DNA of 26,752 nucleotides from Poteriospumella lacustris. Taxonomy: Eukaryota; Sar; Chrysophyceae; Chromulinales; Dinobryaceae. Under the pieces are notes generated by a model that saw nothing but the letters and a program-made list of their open reading frames with translations, was not told the origin of the DNA and made no database searches. Positions 19,801 through 26,106 of the stretch are shown here, piece after piece. The position numbers and the translations under genes are program-made. Every line of letters starts with the position of its first letter. The stretch's first letter is position 1. The DNA lies in contig SMOI01000406.1 in NCBI GenBank assembly GCA_008000375.1, positions 1 to 26,752 of the forward strand, written 5' to 3'.

Positions 19801-21360
19801 GGGTCGACTCGATGGCTGACGAGAAGGCTGTGTAGTGGGTTGACTCGATGGCTGACGAGAAGGCTGTGCAGTGGGTCGACTCGATGGCTGACGAGAAGGC
19901 TGTGTAGTTGGTTGACTCGATGGCTGACGAGAAGGCTGTGTAGTTGGTTGACTCGATGGCTGACGAGAAGGCTGTGCAGTGGGTTGACTCGACGGCGGAT
20001 GCGAAGGCTGTGCAGAGGGTTGACTCGATGGCTGACGAGAAGGGTGTGCAGTGGGTCGACTCGATGGCTGACGAGAAGGCTGTGCAGTGGGTCGACTCGA
20101 TGGCTGACGAGAAGGCTGTGCAGTGGGTTGACTCGATGGCTGACGAGAAGGCTGTGTAGTGGGTTGACGCGATGGTTGACGAGACGGCTGTGAAGTGGGT
20201 TGACTCGATGGCTGTGAGGAGGGTTTGCGACTGGGCGGTGACGTCGGATTGGAATAGAAATTGCGGACCACAACCGCCGTCGATCGTTGTGTCGTCGTAC
20301 CGTCGCCCAACTGGCCATAAACATTGTTGCCCCAACATTTTACTGTACCGTTTGACAGTATTGCACACGTATGAAAATCTCCCGCCGAGATCGCCGTCAC
20401 GCCGCTCACCAACGACAACGACTCCGCCGTCAATCGAGTTGTCGTCGTACCGTCGCCCAACTGACCATTGACATTGTTACCCCAACATTTTAACGTGCTG
20501 TCCAACATCATCGCACACGTATGAACATTACCGGCCGAGATTGCCGTCACACCGGTCACCGACGACACCAACGCCGCTGTCAACCGATTGCTTGTCGTAC
20601 CGACGCCCAACTGGCCATCGCCATTGTAGCCCCAACATTGAACGGTACCACCCGCCAACATCGCACACGAATGATACCCACCAACAGATATCGCCGTCAC
20701 ACCGCTCACCGACGACACCGACGCCGCTGTCGATCGGTGTGTCATCGTACCGTCGCCCAACTGACCTTGGCCATTGTAGCCCCAACATTGCACCGTACTG
20801 TTCGACAACAGAGCACACGTATGATCTCCACCCACCGAGATCGCCGTCACATTGCTCAACGACAACACCGACACCGCTGTCAATCGATCAGACGTCGTAC
20901 CGTCGCCCAACTGACCATAGCCATTGCTACCCCAGCATCGTACAGTACCGTTTGACAGCATCGCACACGTATGATCTCCACCCACCGAGATCGCCGTCAC
21001 ATCGCTCACCGATAGCACCGACACCGCTGTCAATCGTTGTATCGTCGTGCCGTCACCCAACTGACCATAGTCATTCTTACCCCAACATTTTACCGTACGG
21101 TTCGATAACATCGCACACGTATGATATTGACCCGCCGAGATCGCCGTCACGCCGCTCATCGACGACACTGTCACTGGCTCTGTCCTGGTAGTTGTCGTCC
21201 CATCGCCCAACTGACCATTGCTATTCTTACCCCAACATTTCACCTCGGAACTGGTCCAAAAGCCACAGCTGTGTTCATAACCGAGGTCCAAACCCGCACC
21301 CACGACGTGGTGTGTGCAATGGAACCAGACCATGACCATCAGCAACAACGTCACAGTCAT
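13825..21360 (-). CDS. Giant membrane protein: RCC1 propeller, Pro-Ser repeat linker, multi-pass C-terminus
   Basis: This 2511-residue protein is encoded without interruption. Residues 1-22 are a signal peptide (LLLMVMVWF core, cleavage near VVGA). Residues about 24-365 hold seven RCC1-type repeats, each with an HxC ... CWGxNxxGQLGDG pattern. The paired Cys per blade suggests a disulfide-stabilised extracellular beta-propeller. Residues about 370-1277 are a PSRQPSSQPTxQ linker with 4- and 12-residue periods. Residues 1278-1585 form an Asn-glycosylatable region ending in a Cys-rich juxtamembrane segment (about 1465-1537, including VICRCGYS), placed as a GPS/GAIN-like segment would be. Membrane segments are likely near 1583-1605, 1717-1740, 1823-1850, 2043-2063, 2078-2103, 2237-2260 and 2277-2297, possibly one more near 1650-1695. 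The layout recalls polycystin-1-like or adhesion-receptor-like proteins, an inference without a decisive motif. An acidic run follows the third segment, and the C-terminal 200 residues are Ser-rich and acidic. It probably acts at the cell surface as a sensor or adhesin. The ligand is unknown. Confidence 0.88.
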   Translation of the reverse strand: MTVTLLLMVMVWFHCTHHVVGAGLDLGYEHSCGFWTSSEVKCWGKNSNGQLGDGTTTTRTEPVTVSSMSGVTAISAGQYHTCAMLSNRTVKCWGKNDYGQLGDGTTIQRLTAVSVLSVSDVTAISVGGDHTCAMLSNGTVRCWGSNGYGQLGDGTTSDRLTAVSVLSLSNVTAISVGGDHTCALLSNSTVQCWGYNGQGQLGDGTMTHRSTAASVSSVSGVTAISVGGYHSCAMLAGGTVQCWGYNGDGQLGVGTTSNRLTAALVSSVTGVTAISAGNVHTCAMMLDSTLKCWGNNVNGQLGDGTTTTRLTAESLSLVSGVTAISAGDFHTCAILSNGTVKCWGNNVYGQLGDGTTTQRSTAVVVRNFYSNPTSPPSRKPSSQPSSQPTSQPSRQPSRQPTTQPSRQPSSQPTAQPSRQPSSRPTAQPSRQPSSRPTAHPSRQPSSQPSAQPSHPPSSQPTAQPSRQPSSQPTTQPSRQPSSQPTTQPSRQPSSRPTAQPSRQPSSQPTTQPSRQPSSRPTTQPSRQPSSQPTTQPSRQPSSQPTAQPSRQPSSQPTAQPSRQPSSQPTTQPSRQPSSQPTAQPSRQPSRQPTAQPSRQPSRQPTAQPSRQPSHQPTAQPSRQPSRQPTAQPSRQPSRQPTAQPSSQPTRQPSIQPSRQPTMQPSLQPTLQPTRQPTTQPTVQPSTRPSAQPTFQPSRQPTSQPSKQPTVQPSAQPSRQPSRQPSAQPSRQPSTRPSAQPSRQPTSQPSRQPVSPPTVQPTLRPSSQPSGQPTRQPSTQPSMQPSGHPTSQPSRQPTTQPSLQPTAHPSSQPTCQPSRQPSNRPSRQPSGQPSGQPSIQPSGQPSLRPTQQPSGQPSAQPSGYPSRQPTQQPSSQPSCQPTSEPTSQPSSQPSMQPTIQPSARPSCRPSSQPSSQPTSAPSAQPLERPTSQPSGRPTEIPTGQPSSLPSSRPSGRPSAQPTDQPSRQPTTQPSKQPSGQPSGQPFNRPSQQPTSRPSGRPSSQPSNCPTGQPSEQPVSTPTGSPSSQPSAAPSTIPSGGPSSQPSSAPSVYPSNPPTSGPSSQPSARPSMQPWSRPSGRPSSQPSTAPSGLPSAHPTKQPSSQPSASPSSQPLTAPTSQPTGQPSRQPLSSPSRQPTSRPSSQPTVQPSRHPVASPTSQPTIQPSGQPTRRPTSQPSRRPTCQPSARPSGFPTTQPTSAPSCRPSAQPSSSPSRQPFAAPSSCPSTPPSVHPSRQPSAQPSTQPSSQPRANPTSQPSRQPSQQPSRQPTSQPSTALSGLNELQHWNRSAPVWQYVEALSTVLQSASSSLASLLTNTSVLSRTLTFANGDTQVSLTVASLLALPLVRNNQTGNVSRVLHVSIPSSANSVSVDVSSSSSNSVLGVLLSVIQLAPSWFPSGIRNATATSNRTGSMSTGYRLSSDVVTIQLSTVSTNQSSSIVKLPSFETTLHLTDAAYYQAERTRLNVNCTIGVPSTASLYCRQSKVWLNLTCTGAAAATVRRDCPVAQTVCTVVNLQSNAAVSSDYCRATTVGSSVICRCGYSASSNTTSSMLALNGRVTVAAFSSFVSSDLDATVSVVGLGSGGAVAQQSVLVLVTFGGLWMGAVLSVLALQGPSMQWRSWRTFIAKKSSSTAPQPALVSAVVDSHAVEPGRSALFAYVCSVIPAVLAPRANWYYRWGETVLTTHLYFRTFAVALRSGGVWFVGERWSYLDRFGRKRVVLDTGLILTSLTVSCFVLAILYDLQSPSDDGFCELQRTREACLYRKTLFDPTVDKCRWVGDRQVTAATTAAVVTESLSGRVVSQSTIQPDAASLSSIVLCRMNENNSSVLSFLLSFVIASIVGNLVSYVLDHIFRILEQEDADEEEEEESRHGAGAPSRGPLLARLGSASLMGLRKRFSVSAVSPRPAVAPPRPVRHHHAVTLTHASAPLHVQVHHVPGLTAGQKELVSVLSDLLVLPSMEAARSRWIESLTRSVDGVGGGTERASEGTALAQLLLADMLVALVGPADGPGMTTGTPLPSAAQTVYMRTLSRWFASRSSARRYHRLVYVEWLRWLLVGLLLCIHGGSLYFLMSKAAVRGYAWQIAFFQAIFVEWASDIFVCQLVESLILDCWLLSRVLQQSMHRNLRSLLLASRWLTDSEYRSGSEPVVVSGASKSDVVRDGAMVHAAGIHSHPTASAVRWIAPSLAAQTSADGHLPETLLVQCVRRWMIDHGSEDPSQETAMDDAPPPRWWLRWLVWVSPPVLEAAVSLLTTFFVAFVLYVWFSLVAPVLSGRQGSLAEQAVTWLCLWIPLVVGAGYVGRDFHRTVRVTHDDVAVLESLDTEPEPWPPAVVMMTGGGLLSNVEREDDRRPIFLDEVSSSMPSMVSSEELKSLSLSLSSEVTSSISFALLSPPPSSVSSSSASSASLDISFSEESLSSSRALSASAGGFDVEESVTPPSSSSLSSWSSFPTASASLALLSLDNDAGPAADTVSTKSYEPIASSSSDSESRNSSGSIDDAGRSHRSFVDPDGELY
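19412..20230 (-). repeat. 36-bp coding minisatellite in the linker of the giant gene
   Basis: About 22 units of 36 bp encode the 12-residue period PSRQPSSQPTAQ. Units differ at few positions, mainly Ser/Arg/His after the second PS and Ala/Thr before the last Gln. Toward lower coordinates (about 17545-19412) the same 4-residue grammar PSxQPTxQ continues but is far more degenerate. The expansion kept the frame. Open frames of hundreds of codons on the opposite strand (for example 19588-20193) are repeat shadows. Confidence 0.9.
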
Positions 21361-21514
21361 CGTTGACTGTTGGCTTTCGTCACGTCCAATAGCTCAACAA
21401 CAACAAATGACCAAGTCAACGAGTCGGTTGTTTTTTCGTTGGGTGGTGGAGGTGGTACAGCTGTAGTGATGGTTGGTCAGCAACAGGTTTGCTACGGACA
21501 CGATAAAGTAAACT

Positions 21515-21613
21515 TCAAATTCAAATGGCCTCAAATGGTCTCAAATATCCCTGTGTGGCCTCAAAGAATAGTATCAGATTTCCTCAAATGGTCTCCAATG
21601 GTCTCCAATAGCC
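21515..21613. repeat. Cluster of TCAAATGGnC short repeats upstream of the giant gene
   Basis: TCAAATGGCC, TCAAATGGTC and TCAAATATCC follow each other at 10-bp steps from 21521. Related copies (GGCCTCAAAG, CCTCAAATGG, and TCTCCAATGG followed by TCTCCAATAG) extend to 21613. The cluster lies 155-255 bp upstream of the start codon at 21360, so it could be a regulatory array or a decayed minisatellite. Confidence 0.5.
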
Positions 21614-21649
21614 TTGACTGGTGTCGAAGAGGTTTTACTACTATAGGGT

Positions 21650-21674
21650 ACGAATCTCTTGGCAAGAGATTCGT
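21650..21674. repeat. Perfect 11-bp inverted repeat, 3-nt loop
   Basis: ACGAATCTCTT (21650-21660) and AAGAGATTCGT (21664-21674) are perfect complements around GGC. It is the tightest hairpin in the window and lies about 290 bp upstream of the giant gene. Confidence 0.75.
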
Positions 21675-21736
21675 CGTTGGTTGTCGCAGAGCAGCAGCAG
21701 TCTGTGCCACATGCTGCCACGTACCCAGTGCTGTTT

Positions 21737-21823
21737 GCGACGGCGTTTGTCGCATCGCATCGCATCCGACTCAGCCGACAGGCGATCGCATTGCGACCAC
21801 TTCGGATGCGACCGATGCGACAG
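21737..21823. repeat. GTCGCAT/ATGCGAC dyad cluster 1
   Basis: GTCGCATCGCATCGCATCC opens a run that then reads GATCGCATTGCGACC and GGATGCGACCGATGCGACAG. The hexamer TCGCAT and its complement ATGCGA therefore occur repeatedly in both orientations within 90 bp. The same vocabulary recurs at 24047-24128. Confidence 0.6.
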
Positions 21824-22122
21824 CGTGTACATGATGATGACGACACTACCCAACTCCCCAGATTACCTATCCCAGGCTACTGCGTCAGTCCAACCCCACG
21901 CTTTTGGCGCCCCTGTATCGCTGCTTTGCACTTTTTTGGTATCATTTGTGTTGTTTATGATTCCAATGGCAATGGTAATTGGATAATTGAGTGAAGTTTC
22001 GGCGAAATATGCTTCGTTGAAGAATTATAATGCGAAAACGACAGGGGGTACGGATATTTCGTGCAGTTTTTCACCGTATTTCACCATTCTACGCTCGATA
22101 TTGCAACTGTAGAATCAAAACT

Positions 22123-22895
22123 ATGGCAAATCAGGATATTTACATGTTCGATAATGAAGGTTACGGAAAGTTTCTCGAAGAATTGTTGAATCTTGAAGGT
22201 GAAACAGAGCTCGGCAGAGGTCGATGGTCCGCGATGGCCGCTTCTTGGATCCATTAGAAAACCATCAAAACGAGATAGAAAACGTTGGAAAAACGTATTA
22301 TCATGTAATCAATACATAGAACTATCGATAAATGCAAAAGATACACATTTCTAACCCAAATACAAAGACTTACGACGGGAAAGGAAACTTAAATTTGTCG
22401 ACATCAACAATTTTCGTTTCTATAAACCGCTGGAACTTTGGCAATATCCGTCAGACCAGGAACAATCATATATATTTGGATGTATCTCCTTCGTGGTGAG
22501 CGGTATCAGTCATTTTTCCCAGCTTAAACGATGAAATTCCGCGTAAAGACGGAAAATAACGCAAAGAATTGTGGTTTGTGGAGACAGCGCCACACGGAAA
22601 GACAACTGAAGACCCCGTAATCTCGGCACATCAATCGGCGATACGCTCTCTCATCATACACTCCGATCCATATCAGATGGCGTGTGTCGATGGTTCGCAA
22701 CCAAATGCTACCATGCGCCTGCGGCGACGACCGCCGCCGGCAAAAGTGCCGGGGACATCACCGCCGATGTCCCAAGTGCGTTGCGTCGGCCCCATCCACT
22801 TCGCCCAGCAACATGCACAGAGCCCCTCAGTATCATCAATTGACTCACCAGAGACCCGGCCACGAGGGTCTCGCTGCTGTGCTAAAGTCTTCTAA
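22123..22895 (+). pseudogene. Candidate decayed protein-coding region with frameshifts and stops
   Basis: I do not recognise the family. An ATG at 22123 opens a 44-residue frame starting MANQDIYMFDNEGYGKF, which ends at 22257. A second frame then reads protein-like sequence through KPSKRDRKRWKNVLSCNQ, meets a TAA at 22352-22354, and resumes with FVDINNFRFYKPLELWQYP up to a stop at 22532-22534. A third frame carries on with LNDEIPRKDGK, a stop at 22557-22559, then ELWFVETAPHGKTTEDP, and stays open to 22895. The codon-like composition across frames suggests one gene broken by at least two frame changes and two stops. The alternative is introns: the first stop lies in a CTAAC that could be a branch point, with CAAAG 13 bases on. 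The region is AT-richer than its surroundings. Confidence 0.35.
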
Positions 22896-24046
22896 TTGGG
22901 TCCTGAACAGCGGTTCTCAGCGAGGACTGGACGGAGACCTGCACTGCCTTCACATCCAACGCACGTAGCGTGCAAGATAGCGGCCCACTCGTAGCAGCTG
23001 TTCACGTTCTACTTGTCCCAGAGCACCATTGTAAAGTAAGATGGATGTCAGAAGCGCGGCAGAAGCAAGTGTACGGCAGCCGACAGTCACCAGCAGTCCA
23101 CCGTCGGGCGGTCTGTTGGTCATCTGCCCTGTCGCAGTCTTGTCTCAGTGGCTCCTTCCATTCCATACTTCTTCCATCGCTTTTCAATGGAGATGACTCC
23201 ACATGTCAACGACGACAGTGCTGCAGATTGACGCAGCAATTCGCCGACGTCGACGAGGATAATCATCGATCTCGTGCGCTATGTCGACGATACCGACATT
23301 CGGCAAGGACTTAGCAGCAGCGAGAGACCGCACACAACGTCGGTGCTACTTCGCACGAACTTATGTGGCACTCTCTTTGTAGGGAGTCGCTATGGGCGAG
23401 GGAACGCGAAGAGAACCCAGCTGCAGTCTGCCAACCGCAGCGCGACGTCACTTCTCTCCAGACTGTGGACGGGTCCTTTGCCAATGAACGAAGCAGCGTC
23501 ATCTTCACCGCGGAAACCGTTCGCGGTGTCACTAGCTGATCGCCATAAAGCATCAATCCATTGTTGAGCAGACTTGACGGACCCACGGTGCGATAGAGAT
23601 TGCCGGTGGTTGCGTGCGGTGGCGAACCAAACCCGTCTGCAAGAGTTGAAGCTTGCTCCTGCGGGGAAAGGGGACGGGCCCACACAAAGCACTCATGCAT
23701 GATGACAAATCAGCATATTGTCATTGTAAAAGAACTGTTCCAAGTGAATTGAGCCACCGATCGGTGACGACAAACCTGGAGGCGAACAGATTTCTGTCTG
23801 GGACGCATAAGCTGTGAGCCAACCAGCATAGAAATTGTCACAAATAGCGTTAACTCATTTCATTTTAAATAGAAATAGATCACCGGTCATGGTCAACAAC
23901 AGGGTCGCCATTGAGAGAGCAATAATCACCGAGGAAACTGAGACCAGAACCAACGGTCCTGCGTCATCACCATCGTGTCCTTTTCATAGAAAACTTGAAA
24001 CGGCTTTACGCAGATCTTGTGAGAGTCTGGGTTTATAGTGGCGAAA
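22896..24046. other. Gene-poor stretch with a possible reverse-transcriptase relic
   Basis: Short open frames on both strands (22970-23314 plus, 23311-23700 minus, 23390-23692 minus) have no assignable domain. The only protein-level hint is the YVDDTDI segment listed separately. The minus-strand frame at 23390-23692 contains AQQWIDALW, which would not be out of place in a retroelement, but it is on the opposite strand. Confidence 0.35.
23245..23305 (+). pseudogene. Possible reverse-transcriptase relic (YVDD motif)
   Basis: The plus-strand frame reads RIIIDLVRYVDDTDIRQG, with YVDDTDI at 23280-23300. YxDD is the catalytic motif of reverse transcriptases, and a VDDTD variant fits retroelement enzymes of protists as far as I recall. 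An in-frame stop lies about 25 codons upstream, and no other reverse-transcriptase block is clear nearby, so this is at best a fragment and may be chance. Confidence 0.2.
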
Positions 24047-24128
24047 AAAGTCGCATTTGCAGAGCCCATGCGACATGCGATGCGACTTGTCGCATCCGTC
24101 GCATCGCATAAAGTCGCATGTCGCAAAC
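24047..24128. repeat. GTCGCAT/ATGCGAC dyad cluster 2
   Basis: The run includes AGTCGCATTTGC, CATGCGACATGCGATGCGAC, then TTGTCGCATCCGTCGCATCG and AAGTCGCATGTCGC. Direct and inverted copies alternate, so the segment can fold on itself (for example GATGCGA with TCGCATC around CTTG). It repeats the word set of the cluster about 2.3 kb to the left. Confidence 0.6.
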
Positions 24129-24169
24129 AGCACTGCACGTACCGTCTGTGTTGGAAAAGTACGAAGTAT

Positions 24170-24194
24170 GAAGTACGAAAATAGCTCGTACTTC
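24170..24194. repeat. Perfect 9-bp inverted repeat with further nested repeats
   Basis: GAAGTACGA (24170-24178) pairs with TCGTACTTC (24186-24194) around AAATAGC. Flanking GTACGAAGTAT and CATACAAGTATG add weaker pairing, so a larger imperfect foldback of about 60 bases is possible. Confidence 0.6.
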
Positions 24195-24576
24195 TCATAT
24201 TTCATACAAGTATGAGTGTCATTTTGTACGGCTGTGTCGTGACAAGCTTCGTTGCTCGGCTCGTTGCTCGCGTCGTTGGGCGTTTCAGAAATGTGTACAT
24301 TGGAGAGGTAGAACAAACCTAATCTTACTGTTACAACTTCTGGTCGGTGTTTGCGCAGCTAGAAGAGGTGACTTCCAGTTCTGTGACAACCAACACATCT
24401 GTTGCAAACATCAATCACCATTCGCGACGGTAGAATGATGCAGATCGCCTCGCGATCCGAAGAGTAGCGTTGCGATGTGCTGCGTAAGGTTGCATCACAG
24501 TTGTGCTGCGAAGAGTTTGGAAAAGCTCCGTACCGCTGACTCGTTTAGCGTTGAACTGCGTTGTGTAGCGCTGAAA

Positions 24577-24610
24577 TCACCGCCGTGTGACTCACCGCCA
24601 TGTGACTCAC
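24577..24610. repeat. 15-bp tandem repeat, 2.3 copies
   Basis: TCACCGCCGTGTGAC and TCACCGCCATGTGAC lie side by side and are followed by a further TCAC. They differ at one position. Confidence 0.7.
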
Positions 24611-24927
24611 ATTATTCATTCGTTCATAATTTATCAATCAATGAAAGGAAGCCGACCGGGTCGTTGGGGTCGTTGAGGCAACGTTGAAACGGTTCTTGCG
24701 ATGTACAGTACACACACATGGGCTGTCTGGGTCACTCTATAATCGGTTAGAGTGGATGAATATGGACTATTCCTTCTCTTGGGTCCCCCTTTCACAGGCG
24801 GAATACGAAGGAGGGGGCGGTGGGCATCTACTCAATCCTCCGCAACCTCTTCGACGTTGGTGCTGCTGGCTGTCCACAGTCGCATACATATTGGTGCAAT
24901 CTCTTCACCAACGAGAGCACAGGCCGC

Positions 24928-24958
24928 CCCTAACCTAACTCTAACCCTCACCCTAACC
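24928..24958. repeat. Telomere-like CCCTAA tract
   Basis: A degenerate series of CCTAA, CTCTAA, CCCTCA and CCCTAA units. It reads toward TTAGGG on the minus strand. It is short and internal, so it may be an interstitial telomeric remnant. Confidence 0.45.
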
Positions 24959-25104
24959 GACGCATGTCCACACCCTCTCCGGGCATGCACCCCTCGCCAT
25001 CTCCTCTGTCATCATCTTACTACATTCTTACTGCTGATCGAGGCATTACAAATCGCACACCACATACATACTACTACAGCCACCACCCGTCTAGGAGGGC
25101 CTCT

Positions 25105-25330
25105 TCTTACTAACTAGAACGGGAAAGACATTACCTACTACGCATTGAGGGGGGGGGGGTCGAGGGCCATCCAACTCTCCTCCTCTTACTGCCAGAGGAA
25201 CAGATAGCCTACTGCTGATAACCTACTAAAACCCCCAACAACAACGAATGGGACACACACAAACAAACAAACGACCTACTAACACAACGACAGAGAAGCG
25301 ACCACCACGTCGACAGACACTGCGACAAGC
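25105..25330. repeat. Diverged duplicated segment, copy 1
   Basis: It shares ordered blocks with 25631-25937: CCTCTTCTTACTAAC, CAACTCTCCTCC, CAGATAGCCTACTGCTGATA with ACCTACTA, ACAAACAAACGACCTACT, and a near-exact run of about 38 bp from CAGAGAAGCGACCACCACG to ACACTGCGACA. A run of 11 G bases sits at 25149-25159. No gene is supported inside. Confidence 0.75.
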
Positions 25331-25630
25331 CATTTCCCCACAACGAAACAAATGCAAAACGAATACCAAACCAATGCCCCCGTCACCAACAACGCACACA
25401 CAGCACACCAACCATGGCCACTACACGTACGGGGTCGATAACCGGCGTACGAGAGACACACACACTGTAGTGCCGTCTCGGTGACCATCGTCATCCCTCT
25501 CCAAGTCTCTCTCTTTCGTAGTCGTCGCAACGATGGCGGACAACGACAAGCAATGGCGGCCATTGCTAACAACTGCTGACCATACAACGCATGTTTGCGA
25601 GGGGGAGGGGGGTGTTGGTTGTCCTGTGAC
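25331..25630. other. Spacer between the duplicated segments
   Basis: About 300 bases without a supported gene. Short open frames occur on the minus strand (25279-25632 and 25421-25648) without recognisable domains. A G-rich run, GAGGGGGAGGGGGG, lies near 25600. Confidence 0.35.
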
Positions 25631-25937
25631 ACCTCTTCTTACTAACACAGAGAACAGAGGTGCACGATACTGCTCGTCGTACTACACACTCGCCGGCTCA
25701 TCCAGGCAACAAACTACCACTACCTGCCTCCCATTCGGGGAAGGAGGAGGAGGAGTCCTTCAACTCTCCTCCACTCACCACCAGAGAGACAGATAGCCTA
25801 CTGCTGATAACCTACTACAACCCCCCGCTGCGCTGAGGGGACAACATTCACATTCACAGCGAATGGGGCACAGACAAACAAACGACCTACTGCACAAAGA
25901 CAGAGAAGCGACCACCACGTCGACAGACACTGCGACA
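25631..25937. repeat. Diverged duplicated segment, copy 2
   Basis: This is the partner of 25105-25330. The offset rises from about 526 bp at the left to 589 and then 610 bp at the right because of insertions, including about 20-30 bases after CAACCCCCC that carry GCTGCGCTGAGGGGAC. The right block (25899-25937) is nearly identical to copy 1. Confidence 0.75.
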
Positions 25938-26106
25938 CAGCCACCCCCCCTCAACCACCGCCCCTTGTTGGCCAACACACAAACAGACAATGGCCATCGC
26001 TCGAGAGCAAGACCGTGGTACCGCTTACGAGCACCGCTGGGCCATCGCGTAGCAGGGCTACGATGCGAACGGCCCATGACCCATCATGACCCAGAGATCG
26101 TCCTTG
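25938..26106. other. 3' flank of the partial minus-strand gene
   Basis: A short non-coding stretch that should contain the 3' UTR of the gene ending at 26107. It carries no AATAAA on that strand that I can see. CGATGCGAAC and CATGACCCATCATGACCC (the latter an 8-base repeat, CATGACCC) occur near 26060-26091. Confidence 0.3.

Larger units (their letters stand above)
21361..22122. other. 5' flank of the giant gene, no further gene supported
   Basis: About 760 bases containing the presumed promoter of the giant gene, a TCAAATGG-type short repeat cluster, a strong hairpin and the first GTCGCAT/ATGCGAC cluster. Open frames at 21370-21834 (plus) and 21574-21846 (minus) have no recognisable domain. 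I see no convincing TATA box on the minus strand near 21390-21420. Confidence 0.4.
24195..25104. other. Gene-poor stretch
   Basis: No gene is supported. It holds a 15-bp tandem doublet (24577-24610), a CGTTGCTCG triplet near 24248-24275 and a telomere-like tract (24928-24958). Open frames at 24684-24938 and 24752-25117 are short and featureless. Confidence 0.4.

Noticed and set aside
18585-20368. Long repetitive minus-strand open frames (579 and 509 codons) and plus-strand frames over the linker
   Set aside because: They are alternative-frame readings of the 12- and 36-bp repeats that encode the PSxQPTxQ linker. Only the linker frame joins a signal peptide, a propeller and membrane segments.
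21631-21650. CTACTATAGGG resembling the end of a T7-type promoter
   Set aside because: Only the last bases match and the upstream consensus is absent, so it is a chance similarity.
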